From the NCBI RefSeq assembly GCF_029813785.1, contig NZ_JARVKY010000033.1, positions 1 to 64,000 on the forward strand: a stretch of DNA of 64,000 bases. Reading direction: 5' to 3'. Below the pieces are notes generated by a model. That model was not told where the DNA came from. It was given only the letters and a program-made list of their open reading frames with translations, and did no database searches. The stretch comes from Streptomyces sp. DH41 (GTDB taxonomy: Bacteria; Actinomycetota; Actinomycetes; Streptomycetales; Streptomycetaceae). A program made the translations under genes and the position numbers. Below, in pieces: positions 52,416 through 61,225 of the stretch. The stretch's first letter is position 1; each line of letters opens with the position of its first letter.

Positions 52416-52622
52416 GGGGCAGGGGTGGGGCCGGAGCCACGGTCCAGGGCGGGTCGGCCGTAGCCACAGGTGTGTCCTGCGGAAGGCCCGCCCTCGTTCA
52501 CTCAGCGTGACGACCGCGGTGATTCCTGTCTGAACGGATGGGTACCGCCCGGTTTACGGCCTGCCGGGGAAGGCAACTCCACAAGCCGGCAGTCGTCCGT
52601 CCCCCACGCCCAGGAGAGCTCC

Positions 52623-53045
52623 ATGACCGAAGTCGCCGACCATGTGCTCCAGCGCCTGTCCGAGTGGGGCGTCCAGCGGGTGTACGGCTATCCGGGCGAC
52701 GGCGTCAACGGCCTCCTCGGCGCCTTCGACCGGGCCGACGGAGACCCGGAGTTCATCCAGGCCCGGCACGAGGAGATGGCCGCGTTCATGGCCTGCGCCC
52801 ACGCCGAGTTCACCGGCGAGGTGGGGTGCTGCGTCCGGTTCGCGTATCCCGACCGGCCGGTGGTCCTGGAGTTCAAGGTCGACGCGGAGATCGCGCCGAT
52901 CCCGCCGCACATCATGAGGGAGCAGGGCAAGAAGGCCGTCAAGGCCGCGCTGCACGACCCGGAGCTCACCGGGATCGCCGCCAAGGGCGTACGCCGGAAA
53001 CTCACCGAGTACGCCGGACACCTCCCCGGCCGGGGCAAGAAGTGA
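52623..53045 (+). pseudogene. Internally deleted pyruvate oxidase/TPP enzyme gene
   Basis: 140 codons. Residues 1-69 match the N-terminus of PoxB-type thiamine-diphosphate enzymes (VYGYPGDGVNGLLGAFDR, ARHEEMAAFMACAHAEFTGE). The chain then jumps at about residue 70 to the C-terminal end (PDRPVVLEFKVDAEIAPIPP, EQGKKAVKAALHD). The central FAD/PAL domain and the diphosphate-binding domain, about 430-450 residues, are missing in frame. The start and ribosome site (CAGGAG) are intact, so a short product could still be made, but it cannot be an active enzyme. Confidence 0.85.
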
Positions 53046-54106
53046 GGGGCGTACGAGGGGCCCGGCGAGGCGGGCGGCACCGCCGGGCGGGCGGCACCGA
53101 AGTCGTGGTCGTCACCGGGGCGACCGGAGGCGTCGGCCGGGCCGTCGCCCGGGCCTTCGGCGCCCGCGGGAGTTCCGTGGCCCTGATCGCGCGCGGCGAG
53201 TACGCCCTGAGGCAGGCGGCCGAGGAGGTCCGGGAGGCCGGCGGACGCGCGCTGCCCCTGGTGGTGGACGTCTGCGACCCGGAGGCCGTCGACGCGGCGG
53301 CCGCCCGGACCGAGGCGGAGCTCGGCCCGATCGACGTCTGGGTGAACGCGGCGTTCGCGACCGTCTTCGCGCCCGTGCCGGAGGTCAGGCCCGAGGAGCT
53401 GAAACGGGCCACCGAGGTGACCTACTTCGGCTTCGTCCACGGCACCCAGGCCGCCCTGCGGCACATGACGCCGCGCGATCGCGGCACCATCGTCCAGGTG
53501 GGATCGGCCCTCGCCCGGCGCAGCGTCCCGCTCCAGGCGGTGTACTGCGGGGCCAAGCACGCCATCCAGGGTTTCACCGAGTCCCTGCGCTGCGAGCTGC
53601 TGCACGACCGCAGCGGGGTGCGGGTGACCATGGTCCAGATGCCCGGGCTCAACACGCCCCAGTTCAGCTGGGTCCTCAGCCGGCTGCCCAGGCATCCGCG
53701 CCCGGTGGCTCCCGTCTACCAGCCCGAGGTCGCCGCCGAGGCGGTCCTGTACGCCGCCGACCATCCCGGGCGGCGCGAGTACTGGGTCGGCGGATCCACC
53801 GTCGCCACCCTGCTCGGGCAGAAGCTCGCCCCGAGCCTGCTGGACCGCTATCTGGCCCGGACCGGCTACGACGGGCAGCAGACGGACGAGCCCGTCGACC
53901 CGTCCCGCCCGGTCAACCTCTACGAGCCCCCGGACGACACCGCACCGGCCGACTACGGCGCGCACGGTGTCTTCGACGACGAGTCCCACGCGCGCAGCCT
54001 CCAGTTCTGGCTCTCCCGCCACCGCCGCCCGCTCGCGCTGGCCGCCGCCGTGACCGGAACGGCCGCCGCGGCACTGGCCGACGGCGTGCGCCGGCGCTCC
54101 CGGTGA
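53042..54106 (+). CDS. SDR family oxidoreductase with C-terminal hydrophobic tail
   Basis: 354 residues. SDR cofactor motif VTGATGGVGRAVARAFGARG, VNAAFATVF (NAA in place of NAG), Ser in VQVGSALARRS and YCGAK. A C-terminal extension of about 100 residues ends in an Ala-rich hydrophobic segment (LALAAAVTGTAAAALA) that may anchor it. The GTG start overlaps the stop of the deleted TPP enzyme gene by GTGA, so translation depends on that reading frame. Substrate unknown. Confidence 0.85.
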   Translation: MRGVRGARRGGRHRRAGGTEVVVVTGATGGVGRAVARAFGARGSSVALIARGEYALRQAAEEVREAGGRALPLVVDVCDPEAVDAAAARTEAELGPIDVWVNAAFATVFAPVPEVRPEELKRATEVTYFGFVHGTQAALRHMTPRDRGTIVQVGSALARRSVPLQAVYCGAKHAIQGFTESLRCELLHDRSGVRVTMVQMPGLNTPQFSWVLSRLPRHPRPVAPVYQPEVAAEAVLYAADHPGRREYWVGGSTVATLLGQKLAPSLLDRYLARTGYDGQQTDEPVDPSRPVNLYEPPDDTAPADYGAHGVFDDESHARSLQFWLSRHRRPLALAAAVTGTAAAALADGVRRRSR

Positions 54107-54255
54107 AGTGGACCAAGGCGTCCCCGCCAAAGGCCGCGGACAAAGTCCCCGGAACGGACGAGGGCCGCCGCCCGGGGCCGCCGGCCCGGTGGTGATCGTC
54201 ACAGCGCCGGATCGTGCCCCGCACCGCACGCGCCGCTGTGACGGCGGCGGACGGG

Positions 54256-55053
54256 TCATTCACGGTCGATGGTGCGTGTCCACCAGTGGTGCTCGCAGAA
54301 CCAGTGGCCGACCATCGCGCCGCCGAAGACCACGAACCCGACCCCGATCAGCCAGGACTCCACCACCAGCACGATGCCGACCGTGCCGTAACTGATCGCG
54401 TTGTCGAGGATGAGGGGCGTGAAGACGAGGAACGAGAATCCGCGCAGGCCGATCAGGCCCACCATGGTCGCGATCGCGCCCGGCAGGAGGTCCCGCCAGC
54501 GGACCTGGCTGCCCAGCAGGAAATGCTGGCCCCACCAGAAGAACAGCACGCCCGTCGCCGTGGACAGCACGATCCGCACCGACCCGTGCACAGCCGTCCG
54601 CGTCTGCACCTCCTGGTAGAGGTACGCGGTCAGCGCGACCACCCAGGTCATCTGGCGCCAGACGCGGTGCCACGGGCCGGAGGGCAGCTCCCAGATCCGC
54701 TCGTAGCCGTTCTGCACGCTCGCCGCGAAGGACACACCGAACACGGCGAGCGCGATACCGCCCCACACACTCGTGGTGCCGACGATCTTGGTCGGCGGAG
54801 TGATGATGCCGGTCAGCACCCGGGCGGAGCGGCCGGACAGCCCCATGCCGTCCGCCAGCCAGGACCCGAAACCGCCACGTCCCAGGGGGTCGAAGGCGGC
54901 CACCACGATCAGCAGCGGGGCCAGCGTCACCAGGGCGAGCGTGGCGAACCCCATGGCCCGGTGCATCAGCTCCAGGTCCCGGCCGCGCCGGACGAGGGAG
55001 GACGCGGCCAACCGGTCCCACACACGGTGGAACGGCTGCCGGAAGCGGTTCAC
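54256..55053 (-). CDS. YihY/BrkB family membrane protein
   Basis: 265 residues with six helices. SVQNGYERIWELPSGPW and FWWGQHFLLGSQVRWRDLLPGA are the conserved YihY segments. It was once mis-assigned as RNase BN; the true function of this inner-membrane protein is unknown. The GTG at 55053 has GAGGAG upstream. It is divergent from the dehydrogenase gene. Confidence 0.85.
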   Translation of the reverse strand: MNRFRQPFHRVWDRLAASSLVRRGRDLELMHRAMGFATLALVTLAPLLIVVAAFDPLGRGGFGSWLADGMGLSGRSARVLTGIITPPTKIVGTTSVWGGIALAVFGVSFAASVQNGYERIWELPSGPWHRVWRQMTWVVALTAYLYQEVQTRTAVHGSVRIVLSTATGVLFFWWGQHFLLGSQVRWRDLLPGAIATMVGLIGLRGFSFLVFTPLILDNAISYGTVGIVLVVESWLIGVGFVVFGGAMVGHWFCEHHWWTRTIDRE

Positions 55054-55135
55054 GGGGTGCTCCTCGGGCGGTCCCTTCGATGGCTCGCGGACGCGGAACT
55101 GTGTGACCCGCCGACGGGCCGGACAAACGTGGCAC

Positions 55136-55234
55136 CACCCGGACGGCCGCCGCGCGCACCCGGACGGCGGTCGTGCGCACCCGGACGGTCGCCCGCACCC
55201 CCGGACGGCCGCCGCCCGCCCCCTCCGGACGGCC
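55136..55234. repeat. Intergenic tandem repeat, about 21 bp
   Basis: Three 21-bp units starting CACCCGGACGG (55136, 55157, 55178), then two looser ones, within the 244-bp divergent region between the YihY and dehydrogenase genes. It is non-coding, and no promoter motif was recognised in it. Confidence 0.65.
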
Positions 55235-55297
55235 TCCGCATGGGCCGGGCGATGCGGGGAACCGGCTCCGGGAGGGCGAGCCGAGAGGATGAGCACC

Positions 55298-56359
55298 ATG
55301 CGCGCACTGACCGTCCGTCCCGGCCGGCCAGGCTCGCTCGGGGTGGAGGAGGTCGCGGACCCCGAGCCGGCCGCCGGTGAACTCCTGGTCCGCGGGGTGG
55401 CGCTGGGCGTGTGCGGCACGGACCGGGAGATCGCCTCGGGCGAGTACGGCAGGGCGGCGCCGGGCCGCGACCGGCTCGTCCTCGGCCACGAGTCCCTCGG
55501 GCGCGTCGCCGAGGCGCCGCCCGGCAGCGGATTCGCCGTCGGTGACCTGGTGGCCGGCGTGGTGCGGCGCCCCGACCCGGAGCCCTGCGGAGCCTGCGCG
55601 CACGGAGAGTTCGACATGTGCCGCAACGGCCGCTACCGCGAACGCGGCATCAGGGAACTCGACGGGTACGGCGCCGAACTGTGGCGCCTGGAGACCGGCT
55701 ACGCCGTGCGGATCGACGCGGGGCTGGGCCTCGCGGGCGTGCTCATGGAGCCGGCCAGTGTCGTCGCCAAGGCGTGGGAGCAGATCGAGAGGGTGGGCGC
55801 CAGGGCCTGGTTCGAGCCCCGCAGCGTACTGGTGACCGGCGCCGGCCCCATCGGCCTCCTCGCCGCGCTCCTCGGCCGGCAGCGGGGCCTCGACGTGCAC
55901 GTCCTGGACCGGGTCACGGACGGGCCCAAACCGGACCTCGTGCGGGCCCTGGGGGCGACGTACCACAGCGGTGCGGCCGACGACGTGTGCGCCGCCGTAC
56001 GCCCGGACGTCGTGGTCGAGGCCACCGGTGCCGCCCGGGTGGTGTTCGACGCGATCCGCGGAACGGCGGCGTACGGCATCGTCTGCCTCACCGGGGTCTC
56101 GACCGCCGGGCGGAGCCTGACCGTCGACGCGGGCACGGTGAACCGCGACATCGTGCTGGAGAACGACGTCGTCGTGGGTTCCGTCAACGCCAACCTGCGC
56201 CACTTCCGGCAGGCCGCCGACGCCCTGGCACGAGCCGACCGGGACTGGCTCCACCGGCTCCTCACCCGCCGCGAACCGCTGGAACGGGCGACACGGGCGT
56301 TCGAGCGGAGCGCCGACGACATCAAGACGGTGATCATGCTGGAGGGCGGCGCGCACTGA
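55298..56359 (+). CDS. Zinc-type glucose/sugar 1-dehydrogenase
   Basis: 353 residues of the medium-chain dehydrogenase superfamily, closest in layout to archaeal-type glucose dehydrogenase. Catalytic zinc Cys in LGVCGTDREI and GHES; structural zinc site CGACAHGEFDMCRNG has three of the usual four Cys. Cofactor motif VTGAGPIGLLAALLG. It would oxidise an aldose to the lactone with NAD(P)+. The ATG at 55298 has GAGAGG; ATG 55289 is possible. The enolase-superfamily gene follows after 31 bp. Confidence 0.85.
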   Translation: MRALTVRPGRPGSLGVEEVADPEPAAGELLVRGVALGVCGTDREIASGEYGRAAPGRDRLVLGHESLGRVAEAPPGSGFAVGDLVAGVVRRPDPEPCGACAHGEFDMCRNGRYRERGIRELDGYGAELWRLETGYAVRIDAGLGLAGVLMEPASVVAKAWEQIERVGARAWFEPRSVLVTGAGPIGLLAALLGRQRGLDVHVLDRVTDGPKPDLVRALGATYHSGAADDVCAAVRPDVVVEATGAARVVFDAIRGTAAYGIVCLTGVSTAGRSLTVDAGTVNRDIVLENDVVVGSVNANLRHFRQAADALARADRDWLHRLLTRREPLERATRAFERSADDIKTVIMLEGGAH

Positions 56360-56390
56360 CCGCTCACGGGACGACCCGAGGGAGAACGCG

Positions 56391-57545
56391 ATGACGCCGG
56401 CCTCCGGCTTCGACGCGACGGCGCTGGACGAGTACGTGGTCGACGCCGTCGACGTGCACGCCTTCGAGGTCCCCACCGACGGCCCCGACGGCCGGGAACA
56501 GGACGGCACCCTGGAGTGGGACTCCACGACCCTGGTGCTCGTGCGGGTGCACGCCGGTGGCAGGAGCGGCCTCGGCTACACCTACGGGGACGTCTCGGTG
56601 GCGTCCTGCGTGAGTTCCGTACTGGCACCGGTGATCGAGGGCGGGCCGGTCTCCTCGCCGCCCGCCTCGTGGGAGCGGATGGGGGAGCGGATGCGCAACG
56701 CCGGCCGCCCCGGGGCCGGCGCCATGGCGCTGTCCGCCGTCGACGTGGCCCTGTGGGACCTCAAGGCGAGGCTGCTGGGGCTTCCGCTGGTCCACCTCCT
56801 GCCGGCCCACCACGACCGGGTACCGGTCTACGGCAGCGGCGGCTTCACCAACTACTCCCCGAACCGCCTCGCCGACCAGCTCACCGGATGGGTGGAGCAG
56901 GGCATCCCCCGCGTGAAGCTGAAGACCTCACGGGAACCGGAGGCCGACGCCCGGCGCCTGACCGCCGTGCGCCGCGCGGTCGGGGACGAGCCGGAGCTGT
57001 TCACCGACGCCAACGGGGCGCTGGGCCGCAAGGAGGCCCTGTACTGGGCGCACAGGTTCCACGACGAGTGGGACGTGCGCTGGTTCGAGGAGCCCGTGAG
57101 TTCAGCGGACCTGGAGGGACTGCGGATGCTCCGCGCCCGGGGGCCGGCCCGTCTGGAGATCACCGCGGGGGAGTACGCCTTCACCGCCCAGGACTTCGCC
57201 GACCTCGTGGACGGACCCGCCGTGGACTGCCTCCAGGCCGACGTCACCCGGTGCGGCGGCATCACCGGCGTGCTGGAGGTCGCCGGCCTGTCCGCGGCCC
57301 ACCACCTCGACCTCTCCGCGCACTGCGCCCCGGCGGTCTCCGCCCACGCCTTCTGCGCCGTGCGCCGGCTGCGGCACCTGGAGTACTTCCACGACCACGT
57401 GCGCGTCGAGCGACTGCTGTTCGACGGTGTTCCGGCACCCGACGGAGGCGCCCTGCGCCCCGACACGGGCCGGCCGGGACTCGGCCTTGAGGTCAGGTGG
57501 GCCGACGCGGAGCCCTACCGTGTCCACGGAACACGCCCGTCCTGA
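56391..57545 (+). CDS. Enolase-superfamily sugar acid dehydratase/racemase
   Basis: 384 residues of the mandelate racemase branch. Barrel motifs: general base pair RVKLKTS (KxK), metal ligands Asp in FTDANGA, Glu in WFEEPVSS and Glu in ITAGEYAF, and His in LSAHCAPAVS. Such enzymes dehydrate gluconate or galactonate; the exact acid is unknown. The pairing with the sugar dehydrogenase suggests oxidation followed by dehydration. GAGGGAG precedes the ATG. Confidence 0.85.
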   Translation: MTPASGFDATALDEYVVDAVDVHAFEVPTDGPDGREQDGTLEWDSTTLVLVRVHAGGRSGLGYTYGDVSVASCVSSVLAPVIEGGPVSSPPASWERMGERMRNAGRPGAGAMALSAVDVALWDLKARLLGLPLVHLLPAHHDRVPVYGSGGFTNYSPNRLADQLTGWVEQGIPRVKLKTSREPEADARRLTAVRRAVGDEPELFTDANGALGRKEALYWAHRFHDEWDVRWFEEPVSSADLEGLRMLRARGPARLEITAGEYAFTAQDFADLVDGPAVDCLQADVTRCGGITGVLEVAGLSAAHHLDLSAHCAPAVSAHAFCAVRRLRHLEYFHDHVRVERLLFDGVPAPDGGALRPDTGRPGLGLEVRWADAEPYRVHGTRPS

Positions 57546-57591
57546 CCTCGTCCCGGGGCACGGCCACCGGGCGCCCCGGCGGCCGGGGCCC

Positions 57592-57617
57592 CCGAGCCGT
57601 CGGGCGACCGGGCTCGG
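57592..57617. terminator. Terminator-like hairpin
   Basis: CCGAGCC / GGCTCGG arms of 7 bp with a 12-nt loop, between the convergent enolase-superfamily and hypothetical genes. Confidence 0.45.
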
Positions 57618-57638
57618 CCCGGTCCCAGGCGGCAGGGA

Positions 57639-58040
57639 TCAGGGGTCCGTGCGCTGCTGCTCACGCATGCGTTCGTTGTGCCAGGCGATGGCGGCACGTA
57701 TCTGCGGCTCCTGGAGGCCCGTCCGGCAGCCGAGCTGCTCCATGGAGAGGGCCGGCGGACCCGCGGTCAGGGTCCGGGTGAGCTTCGCCGCCCACAGCTC
57801 CTCCTCCACGAAGGGCCGGTGCGCGTAGCCCGCCTTGACCACGTCGAAGTGGTCGTCGCAGCACGCGGTGATGAGCCGCAGCCCGTCGGCCCAGGGGTGG
57901 GTGGGGTCCGCCGCGGAGGAGTCCGGCACGTAACCGCTGACGGACTCGTTCTCGGGGAAGACCCTGGCGCACAGGTCGCACAGCTCCACGGGGACCGGCT
58001 TCGTGGTCCGACGGCCCTTCCAGTTCGTGCGCTTCCACAT
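57639..58040 (-). CDS. Hypothetical protein with Cys pairs
   Basis: 133 residues. CDLCARVFPENE has a CxxC, and ITACCDDHFDVV a Cys-Cys-x2-His, which together could bind zinc. An acidic helical C-terminus follows with MEQLGCRTGL and QIRAAIAWHNERM, a helix-turn-helix-like pattern. Family unknown. GGGAG precedes the ATG. It lies 97 bp after the conservon P450 on the same strand, but a hairpin separates them. Confidence 0.7.
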   Translation of the reverse strand: MWKRTNWKGRRTTKPVPVELCDLCARVFPENESVSGYVPDSSAADPTHPWADGLRLITACCDDHFDVVKAGYAHRPFVEEELWAAKLTRTLTAGPPALSMEQLGCRTGLQEPQIRAAIAWHNERMREQQRTDP

Positions 58041-58078
58041 GGCGACTCCCGGGGGTCGGCGTCCGGAATGCCGGAGTT

Positions 58079-58111
58079 ACCCGCAGGGCGGGGAGCAAAC
58101 GCCCCGCGGGT
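58079..58111. terminator. Terminator hairpin of the conservon operon
   Basis: Nested stems ACCCGC/GCGGGT (outer) and GCGGGG/CCCCGC (inner), 27 bp past the stop of the last P450 gene. Confidence 0.55.
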
Positions 58112-58137
58112 GACGGCCCCGTCCCGGCCGGACGCCG

Positions 58138-59361
58138 CTACGCCAGCCTGACCGGCAGCTCGAACAGGTCGTTCTGCGTGACCACCGGCTTGTTGCGCAG
58201 GTCCGACGTCGGCACCGCCAGGTCCAGGCGCGGGAAGCGGGCGTAGAGCGCGGGGAGCGCCACGCCGGCCTCCAGCCGGGACAGAGCGGCGCCCGGGCAC
58301 ACGTGCGGGCCGTGGCCGAAGGAGATGTGCCGGCTGGTCGAGGTGCGGGTGATGTCGAACCCGTCCGCCGTCGGGCCGTGCGCCTGCTCGTCCCGGCCCA
58401 GCGCGCCGTACGACACGATCAGCGCGTCCCCGGCGGGTATCACCTTGTCGCCGACCTTGACGTCCTCGGTCGCGAAGCGGATCAGGACGTGCGAGGTCGG
58501 GGTCGAGTAGCGCAGCGTCTCCTCGATCACCGCGGACCAGTCCGCCTCCCCGGAGAGCACCAGGGCCCGCTGCTCGGGATGCGCGGCCAGGTTGACCACG
58601 GAGTTCACGATGAGCGAGATGGTGGTCTCGTGACCGGCGGCCACCATCAGCTGGAGCGTGGAGACGATCTCCGCGTCGGTGAGGTGGTCGCCGTTCTCGG
58701 ACGCCTGGATCAGCGCGCTGGTCAGGTCGTCGCCCGGGTCGGCGCGCTTCGCGGCGACCGTGTCGGCCATGATCCCGGCCAGCTCGGTGAGGGTGGCGAC
58801 GACCTCCTCGGGCGGCGTCTGCGTCGAGAAGAACTTCTCGAACAGCACCTTCAGCCGAGGCAGCCGTGCCTCCTCGATGCCCATCAGGTCGGCGATGACG
58901 TACATCGGCAGCGGGTAGGCGAAGGCCGCCTTGAGGTCGACGACGCCGCCGTCCGCGGGCAGCTCGTCGAGGAGCCGGTCGGTGAGCTCGGTGATCCGCC
59001 CCCGCATGTGCTCCACCCGGCGCACCGTGAGCGCCTGCGCCACCAGCGTGCGCAGCCGGCGGTGCTCGGCGCCGTCCACGGTGAGCATCGAGCGGCCGGG
59101 GTTGGCCAGCCCGATCAGCGGCCAGTCGGCGGGGATCTCGCCGCGCTGCCAGGCCCCCCACACGTTGATGTCCTTGACCAGGCGGGGGTCCGTGAGGAGG
59201 GCCTTGGCCTCCGCGTGGTGGGTGACCGCCCACACGGGCACACCGCCCGGCAGCTCCACGGCGGCGAGCGGTCCGGCCGCGCGCAGCCGGGCGCTCTCGC
59301 CGTCCAGGTCGGTGACGAACGGGTCCAGCGGGATCCGGGCTTCTTCGGTACCGGTCGTCAT
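58138..59361 (-). CDS. Cytochrome P450, CYP154-like, conservon-associated
   Basis: 407 residues, complete. I helix AAGHETTISL with the normal acid-Thr pair, EETLRYSTP (ExxR), and haem-ligand segment FGHGPHVCPGAALSRLE. It is the final gene of the conservon, overlapping the CYP157-type gene by ATGA. The usual downstream pairing CYP157/CYP154 matches other streptomycete conservons. Substrate unknown; it needs ferredoxin and reductase from elsewhere. Confidence 0.88.
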   Translation of the reverse strand: MTTGTEEARIPLDPFVTDLDGESARLRAAGPLAAVELPGGVPVWAVTHHAEAKALLTDPRLVKDINVWGAWQRGEIPADWPLIGLANPGRSMLTVDGAEHRRLRTLVAQALTVRRVEHMRGRITELTDRLLDELPADGGVVDLKAAFAYPLPMYVIADLMGIEEARLPRLKVLFEKFFSTQTPPEEVVATLTELAGIMADTVAAKRADPGDDLTSALIQASENGDHLTDAEIVSTLQLMVAAGHETTISLIVNSVVNLAAHPEQRALVLSGEADWSAVIEETLRYSTPTSHVLIRFATEDVKVGDKVIPAGDALIVSYGALGRDEQAHGPTADGFDITRTSTSRHISFGHGPHVCPGAALSRLEAGVALPALYARFPRLDLAVPTSDLRNKPVVTQNDLFELPVRLA

Positions 59362-60599
59362 GCTGACGTGCCTCCCAGGGCAGTGGTCGGGGTGAACCGC
59401 ACGGGCAACTCGGTCAGCCCCCGCAGCCAGGGCGAGGGCCGACGGGTGAGGGACCCGGCGGGTACGGCCAGGTCGATGTCCGGCAGCCGGTCGAGGACGA
59501 CCTCGATGCCGGTGCGCGCGATGACCTCGGCGACCTCCTGCGCCGGGAAGGGGCAGCGGTGCTCGCCGTGGCCGAAGGAGAAGTGCGCGTTGTTGCCGCC
59601 GGTGAGCGCGGAGCCGTCGGTGCGGACCTGCGGGTCGGAGTTGGCGCCCTGCAGCCCGAGCAGCACCAGGTCGCCGGCGCGGACGTGGCGCCCGCCGAGC
59701 CGGGTGTCGCGCGAGGCCCAGCGGCCGGCCACGTTCTGCGTGGGCGTGTCCTCCCACAGCACCTCGTTCATGGCCTCGGCGACACTGTTGCGGCCACCGA
59801 AGAGCGAGGCGGCGAAACGGTCGTCGGTCAGCATCAGGCGCAGCGAGTTGCCGATCCAGTCCGCCGTCGGCTGGTGGCCCGCGGCCAGCATCACCATCAG
59901 GTCCTGGGCGACCTCCTCCTCGGTGAAGCCGCTGGCGTCGGCCAGCATCCGGGAGGCGACGTCGTCGGCGGGCGCCGCCTTCCGGTCGGCGAGGAGCGCT
60001 GCCATGGACGTGCCGAGGTGCGTCTGGCCGGCGATGGCCCGCTCCCGGCCGTCGATCATGTCGTTGAGGGCGGTGACGAGAGCCGGACCCTGCTCGTCGG
60101 AGAAGCCGTAGAGGCGGGCCAGGACCCGCACCGGCAGCAGCATGGCGTAGTCGCCGACGAGGTCGGCCTCGCCCCTGGCGCAGAGCCGGTCGACGAGTTC
60201 GTCCGCGAACCGCTCGGCGTGGCCGCGCAGGACGTGCGGGTCGACCGCCTCCAGCGCGTCGCTGATCATGGCGGCGCGTTCGCGGTGCCGTTCGCCGACC
60301 GTGTAGAGGATCGACGGCTGCGCCCGGCCGATCATCGGCAGCAGCGGCCAGTCGTCGGGGATGTTCTCCCACTGGTTCCACAGACCGGAGTCCCGGCTGA
60401 ACAGCGCCGGGTCGCCGGTCACCTGGTGCAGTTCCCGGTAGCCGAGCACCAGCCAGGCCGGGACGTCCCCGTCCAGCAGCACGGGGGTGACGGCGCCGTG
60501 CTCGCGCCGCATCTGCCGGTACAGCAGGGCGGGTTCGGTCTGGAAGCGGGGGCCGCTGAGCGGTACGGCGTCCGTGACGTCGGTGGCGTCGGTGCTCAC
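59358..60599 (-). CDS. Cytochrome P450, CYP157-like, altered K helix
   Basis: 413 residues. The haem Cys is present in FGHGEHRCPFPAQEV. The K-helix ExxR is instead EVLWEDTP, so Trp occupies the Arg position, and the I helix reads AAGHQPTADW, with Gln-Pro for acid-Thr. These departures are features described for the CYP157 family. It may have a role other than standard oxygenation, such as pairing with the CYP154 partner. GTG 60599 overlaps the cvnD stop by GTGA. Confidence 0.87.
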   Translation of the reverse strand: MSTDATDVTDAVPLSGPRFQTEPALLYRQMRREHGAVTPVLLDGDVPAWLVLGYRELHQVTGDPALFSRDSGLWNQWENIPDDWPLLPMIGRAQPSILYTVGERHRERAAMISDALEAVDPHVLRGHAERFADELVDRLCARGEADLVGDYAMLLPVRVLARLYGFSDEQGPALVTALNDMIDGRERAIAGQTHLGTSMAALLADRKAAPADDVASRMLADASGFTEEEVAQDLMVMLAAGHQPTADWIGNSLRLMLTDDRFAASLFGGRNSVAEAMNEVLWEDTPTQNVAGRWASRDTRLGGRHVRAGDLVLLGLQGANSDPQVRTDGSALTGGNNAHFSFGHGEHRCPFPAQEVAEVIARTGIEVVLDRLPDIDLAVPAGSLTRRPSPWLRGLTELPVRFTPTTALGGTSA

Positions 60600-61225
60600 A
60601 CGAACTCCTGTCGGTGCCGGGCCGCGTGGCCGGCGTAGTGGGCCTGGAGGTGCTCCACGAGCGCGATCAGCACCTGCTTGCTGGACTCGCGGGACCGGGC
60701 GTCGCAGGAGACCAGCGGCACCCGCGGATCCAGGTCGAGGGCCTCGCGTACGGCCTCGGGCGGATGCCCCGGACCGCCGAAGTCGTTGCAGGCGACGATG
60801 AACGGCGTGCCGTGGTGCTCCAGGCGGTCGATGGCGTACCAGGAGTCGTCGATGCGCCGGGTGTCCACCAGGACCACCGCGCCGAGGGTGCCGGAGAACA
60901 GCCGGTCCCACAGGAACCAGAACCGCTCCTGGCCGGGCGCGCCGAACAGGTACAGCACGTTGCGCGCGTCGAGGCTGATGCGGCCGAAGTCGAAGGCCAC
61001 GGTCGTCGCGGTCTTGCCGCGCACCTCGCTGATGTCGTCGACCGCCTCGCCGGCCTGCGTCATCGTCTCCTCGGTGTTGAGGGGGCGTATCTCGCTGACC
61101 GAGCGGACCATGGTCGTCTTGCCGACGCCGAACCCGCCCACGACCACGATCTTCAGGCCGTTGTCGGCGGACGCGCCCAGCGGGACGCGTGCTGGGGTAC
61201 GGGCGTCAGAGATTGCGGAGTCCAA
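60596..61225 (-). CDS. Conservon Ras-like GTPase/ATP-GTP-binding protein (CvnD)
   Basis: 209 residues. P-loop GGFGVGKTTMV, switch-II-like YLFGAPGQERFWFLWD, and VACNDFGG in place of the NKxD motif. MglA-like G protein of the conservon, expected to pass a signal from CvnA through CvnB and CvnC. The TTG start at 61225 follows GGAG and lies 20 bp inside the cvnC gene. Confidence 0.9.
   Translation of the reverse strand: MDSAISDARTPARVPLGASADNGLKIVVVGGFGVGKTTMVRSVSEIRPLNTEETMTQAGEAVDDISEVRGKTATTVAFDFGRISLDARNVLYLFGAPGQERFWFLWDRLFSGTLGAVVLVDTRRIDDSWYAIDRLEHHGTPFIVACNDFGGPGHPPEAVREALDLDPRVPLVSCDARSRESSKQVLIALVEHLQAHYAGHAARHRQEFV

Noticed and set aside
52446..52494. AGGGCGGG / CCCGCCCT as a terminator after the LacI gene
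   Set aside because: Arms of 8 bp are separated by 33 bp, too loose to call without folding energy.
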